Positions 48,531 to 57,693 are shown, numbered from the stretch's first letter. The stretch is 64,000 nucleotides of DNA from Bermanella sp040371755 (GCF_040371755.1 NZ_BAABWE010000008.1:1-64000); one strand, 5' to 3'. Notes: generated from the sequence alone by a model not told the origin. Program-made: numbers and translations.

Positions 48531-49534
48531 TATTTCGCCTCCTCTTGTTCGGATAGGGTTTGTTCTTGGTTTTGTCCACCCATGGCCATTGCCATGACGG
48601 CCATGCGCATTGGGATGCCATTGCTGACTTGTTTTAAAATCACGCTTTGCGGGCCATCGGCCACGGCACTTTCAATCTCTACGCCGCGATTGATTGGCCC
48701 CGGATGCATGACAATGGCATCGGGCTCGGCATAGGCCAAACTTTCTGTGGTTAAGCCATATAAGCGGTAATACTCAGATTCACTCGGGAGTAACGCTGTT
48801 TGCATGCGTTCTTTTTGTAAGCGTAACATGATCACGACGTTGACACCTTTTAAGCCCTGTTTCATGTTGTTAAATGCGCGTACCCCTAGGCTTTCGATGT
48901 CTTTAGGAATGAGGGTGTTTGGTCCAATTACGCGCACATCGTTACAGCCTAGGGTTTTAAGAGCATATATTTGCGAGCGTGCTACGCGACTGTGCAGAAT
49001 ATCACCCACAATGGCGACGCTGATGTTTTCAAAGCTGCCTTTTTCACGGTGTATGGTGAGCATGTCCAGCATGGCTTGTGTAGGGTGAGCATGACGGCCA
49101 TCCCCTGCATTAATTACGGCCACGTTTGGAGTGATATGTTGGGCTATAAAATGCGCTGCACCAGAGTCTGCATGTCGAACCACAAACATATCGGAATACA
49201 TGGACTCAAGGTTCCATAATGTATCCATTAAGGTTTCACCCTTACTGGTGGCACTGCGGGCAATATCTAAATTTAGGATGTTAGCACTTAAGCGTTTGGC
49301 GGCTAATTCAAATGTGGATCGAGTACGTGTAGAGTTTTCGAAAAATAAATTCACCACGGTTTTACCGCGCAAAATAGGCACGGTTTTCACGCTGCGTTCT
49401 TGAGTGCTAATGAAGCTGTTAGCGGTTTCAATAATCTCTGTGAGTATTTCTTTACTTAAACCTTCTGTGGTTAAGAAGTGTTTTAAGCGACCCTCTTGGT
49501 TTAGTTGAATCTGATTTGGATCCATTGGTTGCAT
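48530..49534 (-). CDS. pyrB: Aspartate carbamoyltransferase catalytic subunit PyrB
   Basis: A 334-residue class A type aspartate transcarbamoylase. The carbamoyl-phosphate loop NLFFENSTRTRSTFE lies near residue 60; NAGDGRHAHPTQAMLDMLTI and the HPGPINRGVE aspartate loop are intact. The N-terminal extension (about 15 residues before LKHFLTTEGLS) is the segment that, in pseudomonads, helps form the assembly with PyrC'. ATG49525 in frame is an alternative start. It catalyses the committed step of pyrimidine synthesis. Confidence 0.96.
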   Translation of the reverse strand: MQPMDPNQIQLNQEGRLKHFLTTEGLSKEILTEIIETANSFISTQERSVKTVPILRGKTVVNLFFENSTRTRSTFELAAKRLSANILNLDIARSATSKGETLMDTLWNLESMYSDMFVVRHADSGAAHFIAQHITPNVAVINAGDGRHAHPTQAMLDMLTIHREKGSFENISVAIVGDILHSRVARSQIYALKTLGCNDVRVIGPNTLIPKDIESLGVRAFNNMKQGLKGVNVVIMLRLQKERMQTALLPSESEYYRLYGLTTESLAYAEPDAIVMHPGPINRGVEIESAVADGPQSVILKQVSNGIPMRMAVMAMAMGGQNQEQTLSEQEEAK

Positions 49535-49551
49535 ATGTATAAACCTTATTT

Positions 49552-50043
49552 TTACAGGGTCACAATAGAAAGAGTTAAATCATCTGGTCCGCTGAGTTTG
49601 ATGCGTTGCGAGAGCGGGCAGTCTAACTTTTTCCCCACTACATCCGCTTGAATGGGCAGCTCTCGATGCCCTACATCCAGCAGGCAGGCTAAAATAATTT
49701 TTTCAGGGCGGCCGTAATCAAACAATTCATTCATGGCGGCGCGAATGGTGCGCCCTGACATAATGACATCGTCTACCAAAATAACGGTCTTGTTTTCGAT
49801 GTTAGGTAGTTGAGAGTCTTTTACGCTTGGGTGTAGGCCGTTTTGGCTGAAATCATCACGGTAGAAGCTGATGTCTAATAGACCGAGTTCATTTTCAATC
49901 TTCATTTGTTGGTGCAGTTGCTGTGCAATCCAAGCGCCACCTGTGTGAATACCTACCATGACAATATCTGGGTTATCTTGAGTGTGCACGGCAAGGTCTT
50001 CAACCATGCTGGCAATGAGTTGTTTCGGTTGTGGCAAAGACAT
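49552..50043 (-). CDS. pyrR: Bifunctional pyrimidine regulator / uracil phosphoribosyltransferase PyrR
   Basis: A 163-residue phosphoribosyltransferase-fold protein. The PRPP loop VILVDDVIMSGRTIRAAMNEL near residues 86-106 is the PyrR signature and GIHTGGAWIAQQL precedes it. In Gram-positives PyrR binds pyr leader RNA; in pseudomonads it affects pyr gene expression in another way. It is first in pyrR-pyrB-pyrC', 17 bp before pyrB. I see no classical attenuator upstream. Confidence 0.94.
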   Translation of the reverse strand: MSLPQPKQLIASMVEDLAVHTQDNPDIVMVGIHTGGAWIAQQLHQQMKIENELGLLDISFYRDDFSQNGLHPSVKDSQLPNIENKTVILVDDVIMSGRTIRAAMNELFDYGRPEKIILACLLDVGHRELPIQADVVGKKLDCPLSQRIKLSGPDDLTLSIVTL

Positions 50044-50121
50044 GTGGTCTCCTAATTCCTTGAAGGCAGTTCAAGGAGTACTTGAGAGTATCTAGTTGCG
50101 ATGCAAACGCGAAGCATAATT

Positions 50122-50571
50122 TTAAGATGCATCTAACGGGTTTTCACTGAACCAAGATTCTAAAATATATTGGGCGGCAAGGGCATCCACAGGGTCTGAT
50201 TTATAATGACCTTTATGTCCTTGTGACTTGGCTTCTTCTTTGGCTGCAAAGGTACTCAAGCGTTCGTCAATAGTAAAGCTTGGAATACGATATCGCGCGT
50301 TTAATCGGTTACTGAATTTATTTGCTCGGCGTGACATTTCACTGGCTGTGCCGTCCATGTTGATGGGTAAACCTACCACAAAGGCATCCGGTTGCCATTC
50401 TTCCACCAGTTTATCTAATTGTTCCCAGTTAGGGATGCCGTCGCGGGCACTAATGCAACCAATGCCATTGGCGGTTTGAGTAATACGCTGACCCATAGCA
50501 ATACCTGTGCGTTTGGTGCCAAAATCAAACCCCATTATGGATGTGTATTTGTTATTAACTTGCGTGGACAT
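50122..50571 (-). CDS. ruvX: RuvX/YqgF family Holliday-junction-resolvase-like protein
   Basis: A 149-residue RNase H-fold protein. It has MGFDFGTKRTGIAMGQ (first catalytic Asp) near residue 14, VVGLPINMDGTASEMSRRA near 65, and DERLSTFAAKEEA near 102 with the second acidic site and DPVDALAAQYILES at the end. The family processes pre-16S rRNA 5' ends in E. coli and is also called a putative resolvase. The yqgE-ruvX-pyrR-pyrB order is conserved in gammaproteobacteria. Confidence 0.95.
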   Translation of the reverse strand: MSTQVNNKYTSIMGFDFGTKRTGIAMGQRITQTANGIGCISARDGIPNWEQLDKLVEEWQPDAFVVGLPINMDGTASEMSRRANKFSNRLNARYRIPSFTIDERLSTFAAKEEAKSQGHKGHYKSDPVDALAAQYILESWFSENPLDAS

Positions 50572-50585
50572 ACTAGCCTTGATGT

Positions 50586-51143
50586 TTATGCGTGACCAGA
50601 TTGCCCGCTCAGAGATGATAAATGGATGCCCAGTTTACTGGCGGCTTTTTCGGCTATTTCATTACTGGCGGTGTCAAAAATCAGTTCTTCGTCAGCGGGA
50701 ATGGTTAGCCAGCTATTATTGGCAATTTCGGCTTCCAGTTGACCTGCATCCCAGCCTGCGTATCCCAAGCAGATGATGGCGCTCTCTGGGCCTTGGCCTT
50801 TTGCCATGTTGCTTAAAATATCTTTAGAGGTGGTTAAGCGGATTGGGTCTTGCACAATCATGTTTTGAACGTCTTGGTTGTCTCCGCGATACAGCACAAA
50901 TCCTTGTTCTGGTGATACAGGGCCCCCTTGCATGATGTCATGGTGTTGTTGATTGGCCGAGGTGATATCCAGTTCGCTTAAAATATCGTTCAGTTCAATG
51001 TTCATGGGTTTGTTGAGAATGAGCCCCATGGCACCTTGCTCATCATGCTCGCAAATATAACAAACACAGTTTTTAAACAGCTCATCTGTCAAAAGAGGCA
51101 TGGCCAGTAAAAGGTGGTTTTTTAAATCAATTGTTTGTGTCAT
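50586..51143 (-). CDS. yqgE: YqgE/AlgH family protein (UPF0301)
   Basis: A 185-residue protein of unresolved function. LLLAMPLLTDELFKNCVCYICEHDEQGAMGLILNKPM is the family signature, GGPVSPEQGFVLYR near residue 75 and CLGYAGWDAGQLEAEI near 128 are also typical. In Pseudomonas the orthologue (AlgH) was linked to alginate regulation. It sits 14 bp upstream of ruvX and 3 bp after the TonB-like gene, so all are likely co-transcribed. Confidence 0.94.
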   Translation of the reverse strand: MTQTIDLKNHLLLAMPLLTDELFKNCVCYICEHDEQGAMGLILNKPMNIELNDILSELDITSANQQHHDIMQGGPVSPEQGFVLYRGDNQDVQNMIVQDPIRLTTSKDILSNMAKGQGPESAIICLGYAGWDAGQLEAEIANNSWLTIPADEELIFDTASNEIAEKAASKLGIHLSSLSGQSGHA

Positions 51144-51146
51144 TGA

Positions 51147-52022
51147 TCAACTATTGGTCGAAAATTGAGTTTGTTCAAACTGCCAAGTACGAATGATTTC
51201 TAAGATGTCTGTGTTGTTGCGCATCTCTTCAGAAAAAGGGGCGAAAGGGGCGGCTAGGCGGACAATATGCTTGGCCGCGTCATCTAATACCTTGTGCCCA
51301 GAGCTTTCCATGATTTTCAGTTCGTGAATGGTGCCATCGGCTCGTACGGCTACTAATAAGCGTAGACTGCCACTGATGTTTTGTCGTTTGGCCTCTGCGG
51401 GGTAATTCAAATTACCAATGGATTCAATTTTATGTAGCCATTGGCTCATATATAGAGCATCACTGCTTTGACGAGTGGCTGTAGCGGTCAAACGGCGTGT
51501 ACGAGGTGCCTTGGTTAGGGTTTGGCGTTGTCGATCAAGCTTGGCTTCTAAGCTCGCGATTTCTAGGCTGCGCTCTAATAGGCTTTTGGTAGAGTCTTCG
51601 GGTAGCTGAAGCGCTTTTAGCTCTTGCTCTAGAATATGGCTTTGAATGTCAAAGTCAGCCATGGTGGTGGTGATGCTTTGGTAATTTTGATCGGCGGGTT
51701 TTGGGGCGCTGGCGGTTTGTTGAAGGCGCTGTGTTTCACGAATTTCTTCTGCTGCGTAATCAGCTAATTCTGTGGTGGTCATTTCCGCTCGTTCAGATAA
51801 CGTACCACTGCCTTGCTGATTAGCTTGCGCTAAAAAGTCTGCTTGTTCTGGTGCTTGGGTGTCTGCATTTTGCGCTAACGTAATATCAAGGGTAGTGGCG
51901 CTGTTTTGTTTTTCCGGTAATGAAAAGCCAATGCCAAAAATGATCAATAAATGCACCAGCAATGCCATGAATACAGCAAAACTAAAGCGATCATAATCAT
52001 TAACTGCGGCGGTTTGGCTCAT
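51147..52022 (-). CDS. tonB: Energy transducer TonB-like protein
   Basis: A 291-residue inner-membrane protein. One N-terminal membrane helix (FAVFMALLVHLLIIFGIGFSL, residues 15-33) is followed by a long Gln/Ala/Glu-rich periplasmic region and a C-terminal TonB domain beginning near SIGNLNYPAEAKRQNISGSLRLLVAVRADGTIHEL around residue 205. It lacks the typical proline-rich linker; the central region is predicted helical instead, as in the Pseudomonas tonB gene at this same locus (between gshB and yqgE). It could couple proton-motive force to an outer-membrane receptor or serve pilus assembly; no exbB/exbD or receptor is nearby. Confidence 0.85.
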   Translation of the reverse strand: MSQTAAVNDYDRFSFAVFMALLVHLLIIFGIGFSLPEKQNSATTLDITLAQNADTQAPEQADFLAQANQQGSGTLSERAEMTTTELADYAAEEIRETQRLQQTASAPKPADQNYQSITTTMADFDIQSHILEQELKALQLPEDSTKSLLERSLEIASLEAKLDRQRQTLTKAPRTRRLTATATRQSSDALYMSQWLHKIESIGNLNYPAEAKRQNISGSLRLLVAVRADGTIHELKIMESSGHKVLDDAAKHIVRLAAPFAPFSEEMRNNTDILEIIRTWQFEQTQFSTNS

Positions 52023-52069
52023 GATATTCCGTTAAAGTGTAGGTTTGTGCTATTTTGCCTGATGCAAGC

Positions 52070-52083
52070 GTTAGACGCTAGAC
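52070..52083 (+). repeat. Two-unit heptamer repeat GTTAGAC-GCTAGAC
   Basis: Two adjacent 7-bp units followed by a degenerate GGCAAGT, in the tonB-gshB gap (52023-52227) and opposite in orientation to the ten-copy array at 52177. Confidence 0.5.
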
Positions 52084-52176
52084 GGCAAGTTAGTTAGATT
52101 GCCGAATAGCCCATAAAGTGCATATTATTGGATGTCAGATGTGATTATAATTGACAAAAAATACGATAATTATCCT

Positions 52177-52246
52177 GTCTAACGTCTAACGTCTAACGTC
52201 TAACGTCTAACGTCTAACGTCTAACGTCTAACGTCTAACGTCTAAC
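52177..52246. repeat. Ten-copy perfect GTCTAAC heptamer tandem array, overlapping the end of gshB
   Basis: Exactly ten identical 7-bp units occupy 70 bp. The last three units (on the plus strand, 52226-52246) encode the gshB C terminus LDVRR and its stop. Because 7 is not a multiple of 3, unit gain or loss within the coding part would shift frame, although each frame soon reaches TAG or TAA-like stops. Confidence 0.97.
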
Positions 52247-53184
52247 CTTTTCTCAATGGCGTCCATTAGCATCATAGCCACATCTTGCCCACTATCGCGG
52301 CTAATCTCACGCACGCAGGTTGGGCTGGTGACATTGATCTCGGTTAGGTAATCCCCAATTACGTCTAAACCTACAAAGATTAAGCCTTTTTCCTTTAGTG
52401 TTGGGCCAATTTGATTGGCAATCCATAGGTCTCGTTCGCTAAGGGTTTGGGTTATACCGGTTCCGCCGGCGGCGATATTGCCACGGGTTTCGCCTTTTGC
52501 TGGTACACGGGCCAAGCAATGAGATACGGGTTCACCATCTATCATGAGTATGCGTTTATCCCCTTGTTTGATCTCTGGGATGTATTTTTGCGCCATAATG
52601 CTGCTATTGCCGTGATCAGTCAGGGTTTCAATGATGACACTGACATTAGGATCGTCGGCTTTTAGGCGAAAAATAGAGGAGCCGCCCATACCATCTAGGG
52701 GTTTAAAAATTACATCGCCGTGTTGTTGATGAAATGCCCTTAGTCTTTCAGCGCTTTGGGTGACTAATACCTCAGGGCAGCATTGTGGAAACGCAGTAGC
52801 AAATACTTTCTCGTTGCAGTCACGAAGGCTTTGGGGTTTGTTTACTATTAAAGTGCCTTGTTCTTCTGCTCGCTCTAATATGTAGGTGTTGTAAATATAT
52901 TCGTTATCAAATGGGGGATCCTTGCGCATTAAGATCACATCAAGGTCTGCTAGGGGTTGCCAGCTGGCGGGTTGTCGTTCAAACCAGTTTTCAGGGTCCA
53001 TTTTGACGGTTAATGGGGCCATATTTCCAACTGCGACCCCATTTTCCAAAGCGAGATCTTTATCTTCTAAGTAAAATAGTTCCCAGCCCTTACCCTGTGC
53101 GGCATTCAATAATGCAATGGATGTGTCCTTTTTAAAGGTGATTGACTCAATTGGGTCCATCACAATGCCGACTTTAATGCTCAT
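52228..53184 (-). CDS. gshB: Glutathione synthetase GshB
   Basis: A 318-residue ATP-grasp enzyme (E. coli GshB has 316) that joins gamma-glutamylcysteine and glycine. ATG53184 (MSIKVGIVMDPIESITFKKDTSIALL) fits the family. The substrate and ATP motifs KDPPFDNEYIYNTYILE, VFKPLDGMGGSSIFRL and GLDVIGDYLTEINVTSPTCVREI are intact. The last residues LDVRR come from a tandem GTCTAAC array rather than from conserved sequence. Neighbours tonB and pilG match the Pseudomonas locus. Confidence 0.96.
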   Translation of the reverse strand: MSIKVGIVMDPIESITFKKDTSIALLNAAQGKGWELFYLEDKDLALENGVAVGNMAPLTVKMDPENWFERQPASWQPLADLDVILMRKDPPFDNEYIYNTYILERAEEQGTLIVNKPQSLRDCNEKVFATAFPQCCPEVLVTQSAERLRAFHQQHGDVIFKPLDGMGGSSIFRLKADDPNVSVIIETLTDHGNSSIMAQKYIPEIKQGDKRILMIDGEPVSHCLARVPAKGETRGNIAAGGTGITQTLSERDLWIANQIGPTLKEKGLIFVGLDVIGDYLTEINVTSPTCVREISRDSGQDVAMMLMDAIEKRLDVRR

Positions 53185-53377
53185 GTTTGTCTTGCCTAAA
53201 TGGTTGAATTTTCCCCATTGTACATTGAAAATAAACACAAATGCTCTAGCAAGAAATTCGCATTAGGACCAAGTGCCTATAGAATGCCATGCATGAGTGT
53301 GGTACAAAGTGTTGCTATTGTGACTATCAGGCTCGTCACAGACAATAAGAATACAAATACCTGCAGTAGGCTGATTT

Positions 53378-53758
53378 ATGGCGGACAATTTCGAAAATAT
53401 TAAAGTGATGGTGATTGATGATAGTAAAACCATCCGCCGCACTGCCGAAACCTTGCTGAAAAAAGTGGGCTGTAACGTGATTACGGCAACTGATGGTTTC
53501 GATGCATTGGCAAAAATCGCAGATAACCACCCCAACATCATCTTCGTTGATATTATGATGCCTCGTTTGGATGGTTATCAAACCTGTGCCTTGATTAAAA
53601 ATAATTCCAATTTTAAAGACACACCTGTTGTAATGCTTTCAAGCAAAGATGGTCTGTTTGATAAAGCAAAGGGGAGAATAGTTGGGTCGGACCAGTATTT
53701 GACTAAACCCTTTAGTAAAGATGAATTATTAAGTGCTATTCGTAATCACGTTAAGTAG
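53378..53758 (+). CDS. pilG: Twitching motility response regulator PilG
   Basis: A 126-residue single-domain CheY-like receiver. The acidic pair is Asp14-Asp15 (VIDDSK), the phosphorylation site Asp58 (IIFVDIMMP), and the switch residues include Ser in VMLSSK and Lys in LTKPFSKDEL. In Pseudomonas PilG receives phosphate from ChpA and promotes pilus extension and cAMP production. First gene of the pilGHIJK-chpA operon, divergent from gshB. Confidence 0.95.
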   Translation: MADNFENIKVMVIDDSKTIRRTAETLLKKVGCNVITATDGFDALAKIADNHPNIIFVDIMMPRLDGYQTCALIKNNSNFKDTPVVMLSSKDGLFDKAKGRIVGSDQYLTKPFSKDELLSAIRNHVK

Positions 53759-53810
53759 TGCGAAGCATTTGATGTAAATAATTAGAGTTAGACAAGATAT
53801 TGAGGTTCTT

Positions 53811-54179
53811 ATGGCGCGCGTATTGATAGTTGATGATTCGCCAACTGAAACATTTACTTTAAAGTCCATGCTTGAGGCAAAAGGTTTTGAAGTATTGACG
53901 GCAGAAAATGGTGCTGATGGTGTTGCACTAGCGCGTGAAGAATTGCCTGATGTGGTATTAATGGATATCGTTATGCCGGGTTTGAATGGTTTTCAGGCTA
54001 CTCGCCAGTTAACTAAGGATGACAAAACTGCCCATATACCTGTAATCATTGTCACCACGAAAGACCAAGAAACCGATAAGGTTTGGGGGCAGCGTCAAGG
54101 TGCTAAAGGTTACTTGGTTAAACCAGTAACAGAAGACGTACTGGCACAAACCATACAAAGTGTTATGAGTGAGACTTAA
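53811..54179 (+). CDS. pilH: Twitching motility response regulator PilH
   Basis: A 122-residue CheY-like receiver with Asp8-Asp9 (IVDDSP), phosphoacceptor Asp52 (VVLMDIVMP) and the KPV switch lysine. PilH is thought to act as a phosphate sink or regulator of pilus retraction in the Chp pathway. It ends 3 bp before pilI. Confidence 0.95.
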   Translation: MARVLIVDDSPTETFTLKSMLEAKGFEVLTAENGADGVALAREELPDVVLMDIVMPGLNGFQATRQLTKDDKTAHIPVIIVTTKDQETDKVWGQRQGAKGYLVKPVTEDVLAQTIQSVMSET

Positions 54180-54182
54180 TCC

Positions 54183-54710
54183 ATGACGCCATTTGCACTA
54201 CTTCAAGATATCGCCAATCGTTGCCGTTCCCATGCAGCGGACTTGCCTTCTCGTGTTGAAGCGGTTGAAAGCTGGCGTGGAGTAGGTTTTATATTGGCAG
54301 GGCGCCGCTATGTAGCCCCTATGTCAGATGTGAGTGAAATATTAACTCCCCCTAAATTGACACAAGTTCCGGGTGTAAAACACTGGGTGCAAGGGGTGGC
54401 GAATGTTCGCGGTAGGTTAGTACCTATAATGGATTTAGCTGCTTATTTAGGTGGGCGTTCAACTGTTGGTCGAAATAAACGGGCATTAATCATTGAAAAA
54501 GGCGACTTATTCAATGGTTTGATCGTTGATGCCGTTCTGGGCATGCAATATTTCCCAATAGAAAACAAGCAAGATGCGACTGATTTGGATTTACCAGATC
54601 AGGCAAAGGCCTACGTTTCAGAGGTTTTCCTCAGAGATGGAGAGTCTTGGCCAGTATTCAGTTTTGATCAGCTTATTAATGATCAAAATTATATGGATAT
54701 TGCTGTATAG
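54183..54710 (+). CDS. pilI: CheW-like adaptor PilI
   Basis: A 175-residue CheW domain protein that couples receptor PilJ to kinase ChpA. WRGVGFILAGRRYVAPMSDVSEIL and VPGVKHWVQGVANVRGRLVPIMDLAAYLG are the family core. LIVDAVLGMQYFP continues the second beta-barrel. It is tightly linked to pilH and 75 bp before pilJ. Confidence 0.94.
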   Translation: MTPFALLQDIANRCRSHAADLPSRVEAVESWRGVGFILAGRRYVAPMSDVSEILTPPKLTQVPGVKHWVQGVANVRGRLVPIMDLAAYLGGRSTVGRNKRALIIEKGDLFNGLIVDAVLGMQYFPIENKQDATDLDLPDQAKAYVSEVFLRDGESWPVFSFDQLINDQNYMDIAV

Positions 54711-54785
54711 TAAGTACCAACTACATGTTAATGTAGTATTAATAATTAGAATAAATAGCTAAAAGCGATTGCGGAGAATACCAAT

Positions 54786-56819
54786 ATGAAAGCGAGTTCA
54801 GGCAGTGCAATCCTGTCGACTTTACTGAATAACACTGCTCGATTAGGCTTAAGTATAGTCTTCGTAGTATCACTATTAGTGTTCTTTGTTATCACTGCTT
54901 ATGTTCAGTACAAGTCGGGTCAAGACCAACAATATATCGCACACTCCGGTGAGCTGAGGGTACTTTCGCAGCAGATTGCGAAAAACGCCGTTGAAGCCGC
55001 GGCAGGTAAAGAGGAAGCCTTTACTTTGCTTACATCGGCTCGTACTAACTTTGAAACTCGCTGGGGCTATATTTCAAAAGGTAACCCTGAAACAGGTTTA
55101 CCTTCTAGCTCTATTGACGGTATGAATGACATGCAGATGTTATGGGAAGATGCCCGTGACTCTGCTGACCGAATTATCGAAACTCGCGACACAGTACTTT
55201 CTTTACATGAAGTTGCTGCAACCCTTTCTGAAACCATTCCGCAGCTACAGGTGGAATACGATGAAGTTGTAGAAATCTTACTGGAAAATGAAGCACCAGC
55301 TGAACAGGTTGCGGTAGCACAGCGTCAGTCATGGTTAGCGGAACGTATCGTACGTTCGGTTAACAAAGTACTATCTGGTGGTGATGACGCCGTAATGGCA
55401 GCAGATAGCTTCGGTCGAGATGCTAACTTATTTGGTCGTGTACTTAATGGCATGATCGAAGGTAATGTGGCTATGAATATCGAGCCCGTTAAAGACGAAG
55501 AAGCCATCGATTCATTGGCAGAAATCTCAGAACTGTTTGAGTTCGTAGCGGGTTCGGTTGACGAAATTCTTGAAACCTCTCCAGAATTATTCCAAGTACG
55601 TGAGTCTGCAAACAATATCTTTAGCTTGTCGCAAGATCTATTGGGTAAGTCTACTGAGTTAACCACCAAACACGGTGAAAGTGCTTCGACTCTAAATTAC
55701 TTGCAGTATGGTGGTTATGGTTTTGCCATTATCGCACTTTTGATTCTAGGTATTTTGGTATTCATTACTTACCAAAGCACGCAGAGCACTCTTAAAGAAG
55801 AAGAAACAAAAAATGAAGCCAACCAGATGGCTATCCTACGTCTACTTGATGAACTGGCCGACCTTGCAGATGGTGACTTAACCACACAGGCAACGGTAAC
55901 CGAGGACTTCACAGGTGCGATTGCTGACTCTATTAACTTCGCGATCGACCAAATGCGTGCGCTGGTAACAGCGATCAACGAGACAGCGGTACAGGTTGCA
56001 TCGGCAGCCCAAGAAACACAGTCTACAGCGATGCATCTTGCAGATGCAGCAGAACACCAAGCACAAGAAATTGCTGGGGCTTCTGCCGCGATTAACGAGA
56101 TGGCGGTGTCCATCGACCAAGTATCTTCAAACGCATCTGAGTCCACCTCGGTGGCAGAGCGATCTGTAACGATCGCCAATAAGGGTGCTGAAGTGGTACA
56201 AGCAACCATTAACGGCATGGATAACATCCGTGAGCAGATTCAAGAAACATCAAAACGTATCAAGCGTCTGGGTGAATCTTCACAAGAGATCGGGGATATC
56301 ATCTCCTTGATCAACGACATTGCCGACCAGACAAACATTCTATCGCTTAACGCTGCAATCCAAGCATCCATGGCCGGTGACGCTGGTCGAGGCTTCGCCG
56401 TGGTTGCGGATGAGGTACAGCGCCTAGCAGAACGTTCAGCAGCTGCAACCAAGCAGATTGAAGCACTGGTTAAAACTATCCAGAACGATACAAACGAAGC
56501 GGTTATTTCCATGGAGCACACCACTGCGGAGGTGGTACGCGGTGCTCGCTTAGCACAGGATGCGGGTGTGGCACTTGAAGAAATCGAAACCGTATCGAAA
56601 AACCTTGCAGACTTGATCCAAAACATCTCCAACGCTGCCCGTCAGCAGGCATCATCTGCGGGCCACATTTCAAATACGATGAACGTAATCCAAGAGATCA
56701 CATCGCAAACCTCAGCAGGTACAACCGCAACGGCGAAATCCATCGGTAACCTTGCAGAAATGGCGACGAAATTACGTGAATCTGTAGCGGGCTTTAAGCT
56801 ACCTGAATCTAACGTGTAA
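54786..56819 (+). CDS. pilJ: Methyl-accepting chemotaxis protein PilJ
   Basis: A 677-residue membrane receptor for the Chp system. The first membrane helix is near residues 18-40 (LGLSIVFVVSLLVFFVITAYV), followed by a periplasmic PilJ-type helical sensor with duplicated LRVLSQQIAKNAVEA elements, a second membrane helix near 304-325, a HAMP-like stretch (LLRLLDELADLADGDLTTQATV) and a long cytoplasmic coiled coil. The signaling tip is near SLINDIADQTNILSLNAAIQASMAGDAGRGFAVVADEVQRLAERS. It is thought to sense pilin retraction or surface contact. Confidence 0.95.
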   Translation: MKASSGSAILSTLLNNTARLGLSIVFVVSLLVFFVITAYVQYKSGQDQQYIAHSGELRVLSQQIAKNAVEAAAGKEEAFTLLTSARTNFETRWGYISKGNPETGLPSSSIDGMNDMQMLWEDARDSADRIIETRDTVLSLHEVAATLSETIPQLQVEYDEVVEILLENEAPAEQVAVAQRQSWLAERIVRSVNKVLSGGDDAVMAADSFGRDANLFGRVLNGMIEGNVAMNIEPVKDEEAIDSLAEISELFEFVAGSVDEILETSPELFQVRESANNIFSLSQDLLGKSTELTTKHGESASTLNYLQYGGYGFAIIALLILGILVFITYQSTQSTLKEEETKNEANQMAILRLLDELADLADGDLTTQATVTEDFTGAIADSINFAIDQMRALVTAINETAVQVASAAQETQSTAMHLADAAEHQAQEIAGASAAINEMAVSIDQVSSNASESTSVAERSVTIANKGAEVVQATINGMDNIREQIQETSKRIKRLGESSQEIGDIISLINDIADQTNILSLNAAIQASMAGDAGRGFAVVADEVQRLAERSAAATKQIEALVKTIQNDTNEAVISMEHTTAEVVRGARLAQDAGVALEEIETVSKNLADLIQNISNAARQQASSAGHISNTMNVIQEITSQTSAGTTATAKSIGNLAEMATKLRESVAGFKLPESNV

Positions 56820-56832
56820 TTAGGTGGTAGCC

Positions 56833-57693
56833 ATGTCACAGACAGGGTGGACGTTAAAGACCCTGCCGGAAATGACTGACCAACAATTCTCACTTTGGCG
56901 AGAATTGTTGGAAACCCGAACCGGTATTTACGTCACAGAGCAACGCAAATCATATTTGCAGTCAAGCTTAACGCAAAGAATGCGCGAAGTGGCTTGTGAC
57001 GATTTTCAAGAATATTACGAAAGTATTGTCCGTGACCCTATGGGAAATATCGAGTGGGCAAGATTGGTTGATCGATTAACCGTTCAAGAAACTCGATTCT
57101 ATCGTGATCCGGAAGCACTTGCGTATGTGAGTAAATTTATTAGTACTCACAAAAATAAATATAATAAAAAAAATCCTCTGGATATTTGGAGTGTTGGTTG
57201 CTCCAGTGGCGAAGAAGTTTACAGCTTAGCCATGGTTGCCAACGAAGTGCTTGCCAGTGAAGACGTGCAGGGTGAATATTTAGTAACGGGTACAGACATT
57301 AGTTTGCCGGTATTGAATAAAGCGCGTGAAGGCAAGTTTGCTAAAAGGCGACTCATTAATTTACCAGAGCATTATCTAAAAACATATTTCACTCAGGAAG
57401 ACGAGCAAACGTTTGGTGTTGTTCCTGAAATAAAGAAACACACGGGTTTTGCCCAAGTGAATGTTTTGCAATTAAATCAAGTGTCGAAAAGCATGAGGCA
57501 CATCATTTATTGTCAAAACGTATTGATTTATTTTCGGCATTGGAGACGTCAAGAAATTCTCGACCAACTGGTAGAGAGATTGGCGCCTGGTGGTTTACTT
57601 TTGATTGGGATGGGTGAAATGCTCGATTGGCAGCACCCAGACTTAACCCCAGTCAAAGGTGAGCAAATTACTGCGTTTATTAAGCGTGTTTAG
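56833..57693 (+). CDS. pilK: CheR-type methyltransferase PilK
   Basis: A 286-residue SAM-dependent MCP glutamate methyltransferase. ATG56833 (MSQTGWTLKTLPEMTDQQF) is preferred, with AGGTGG 5 nt upstream, over in-frame GTG56824. The CheR core includes TVQETRFYRDPEAL, DIWSVGCSSGEEVYSLAM (SAM site) near residue 118, and YCQNVLIYFRHWRRQEILDQL near 230. It should methylate PilJ. Unlike in some pseudomonads no CheB gene is seen within the window. Confidence 0.93.
   Translation: MSQTGWTLKTLPEMTDQQFSLWRELLETRTGIYVTEQRKSYLQSSLTQRMREVACDDFQEYYESIVRDPMGNIEWARLVDRLTVQETRFYRDPEALAYVSKFISTHKNKYNKKNPLDIWSVGCSSGEEVYSLAMVANEVLASEDVQGEYLVTGTDISLPVLNKAREGKFAKRRLINLPEHYLKTYFTQEDEQTFGVVPEIKKHTGFAQVNVLQLNQVSKSMRHIIYCQNVLIYFRHWRRQEILDQLVERLAPGGLLLIGMGEMLDWQHPDLTPVKGEQITAFIKRV

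Noticed and set aside
52177..52246. Possible CRISPR array
   Set aside because: Units are 7 bp, contiguous and without spacers; this is a simple tandem repeat. No cas genes in the window.
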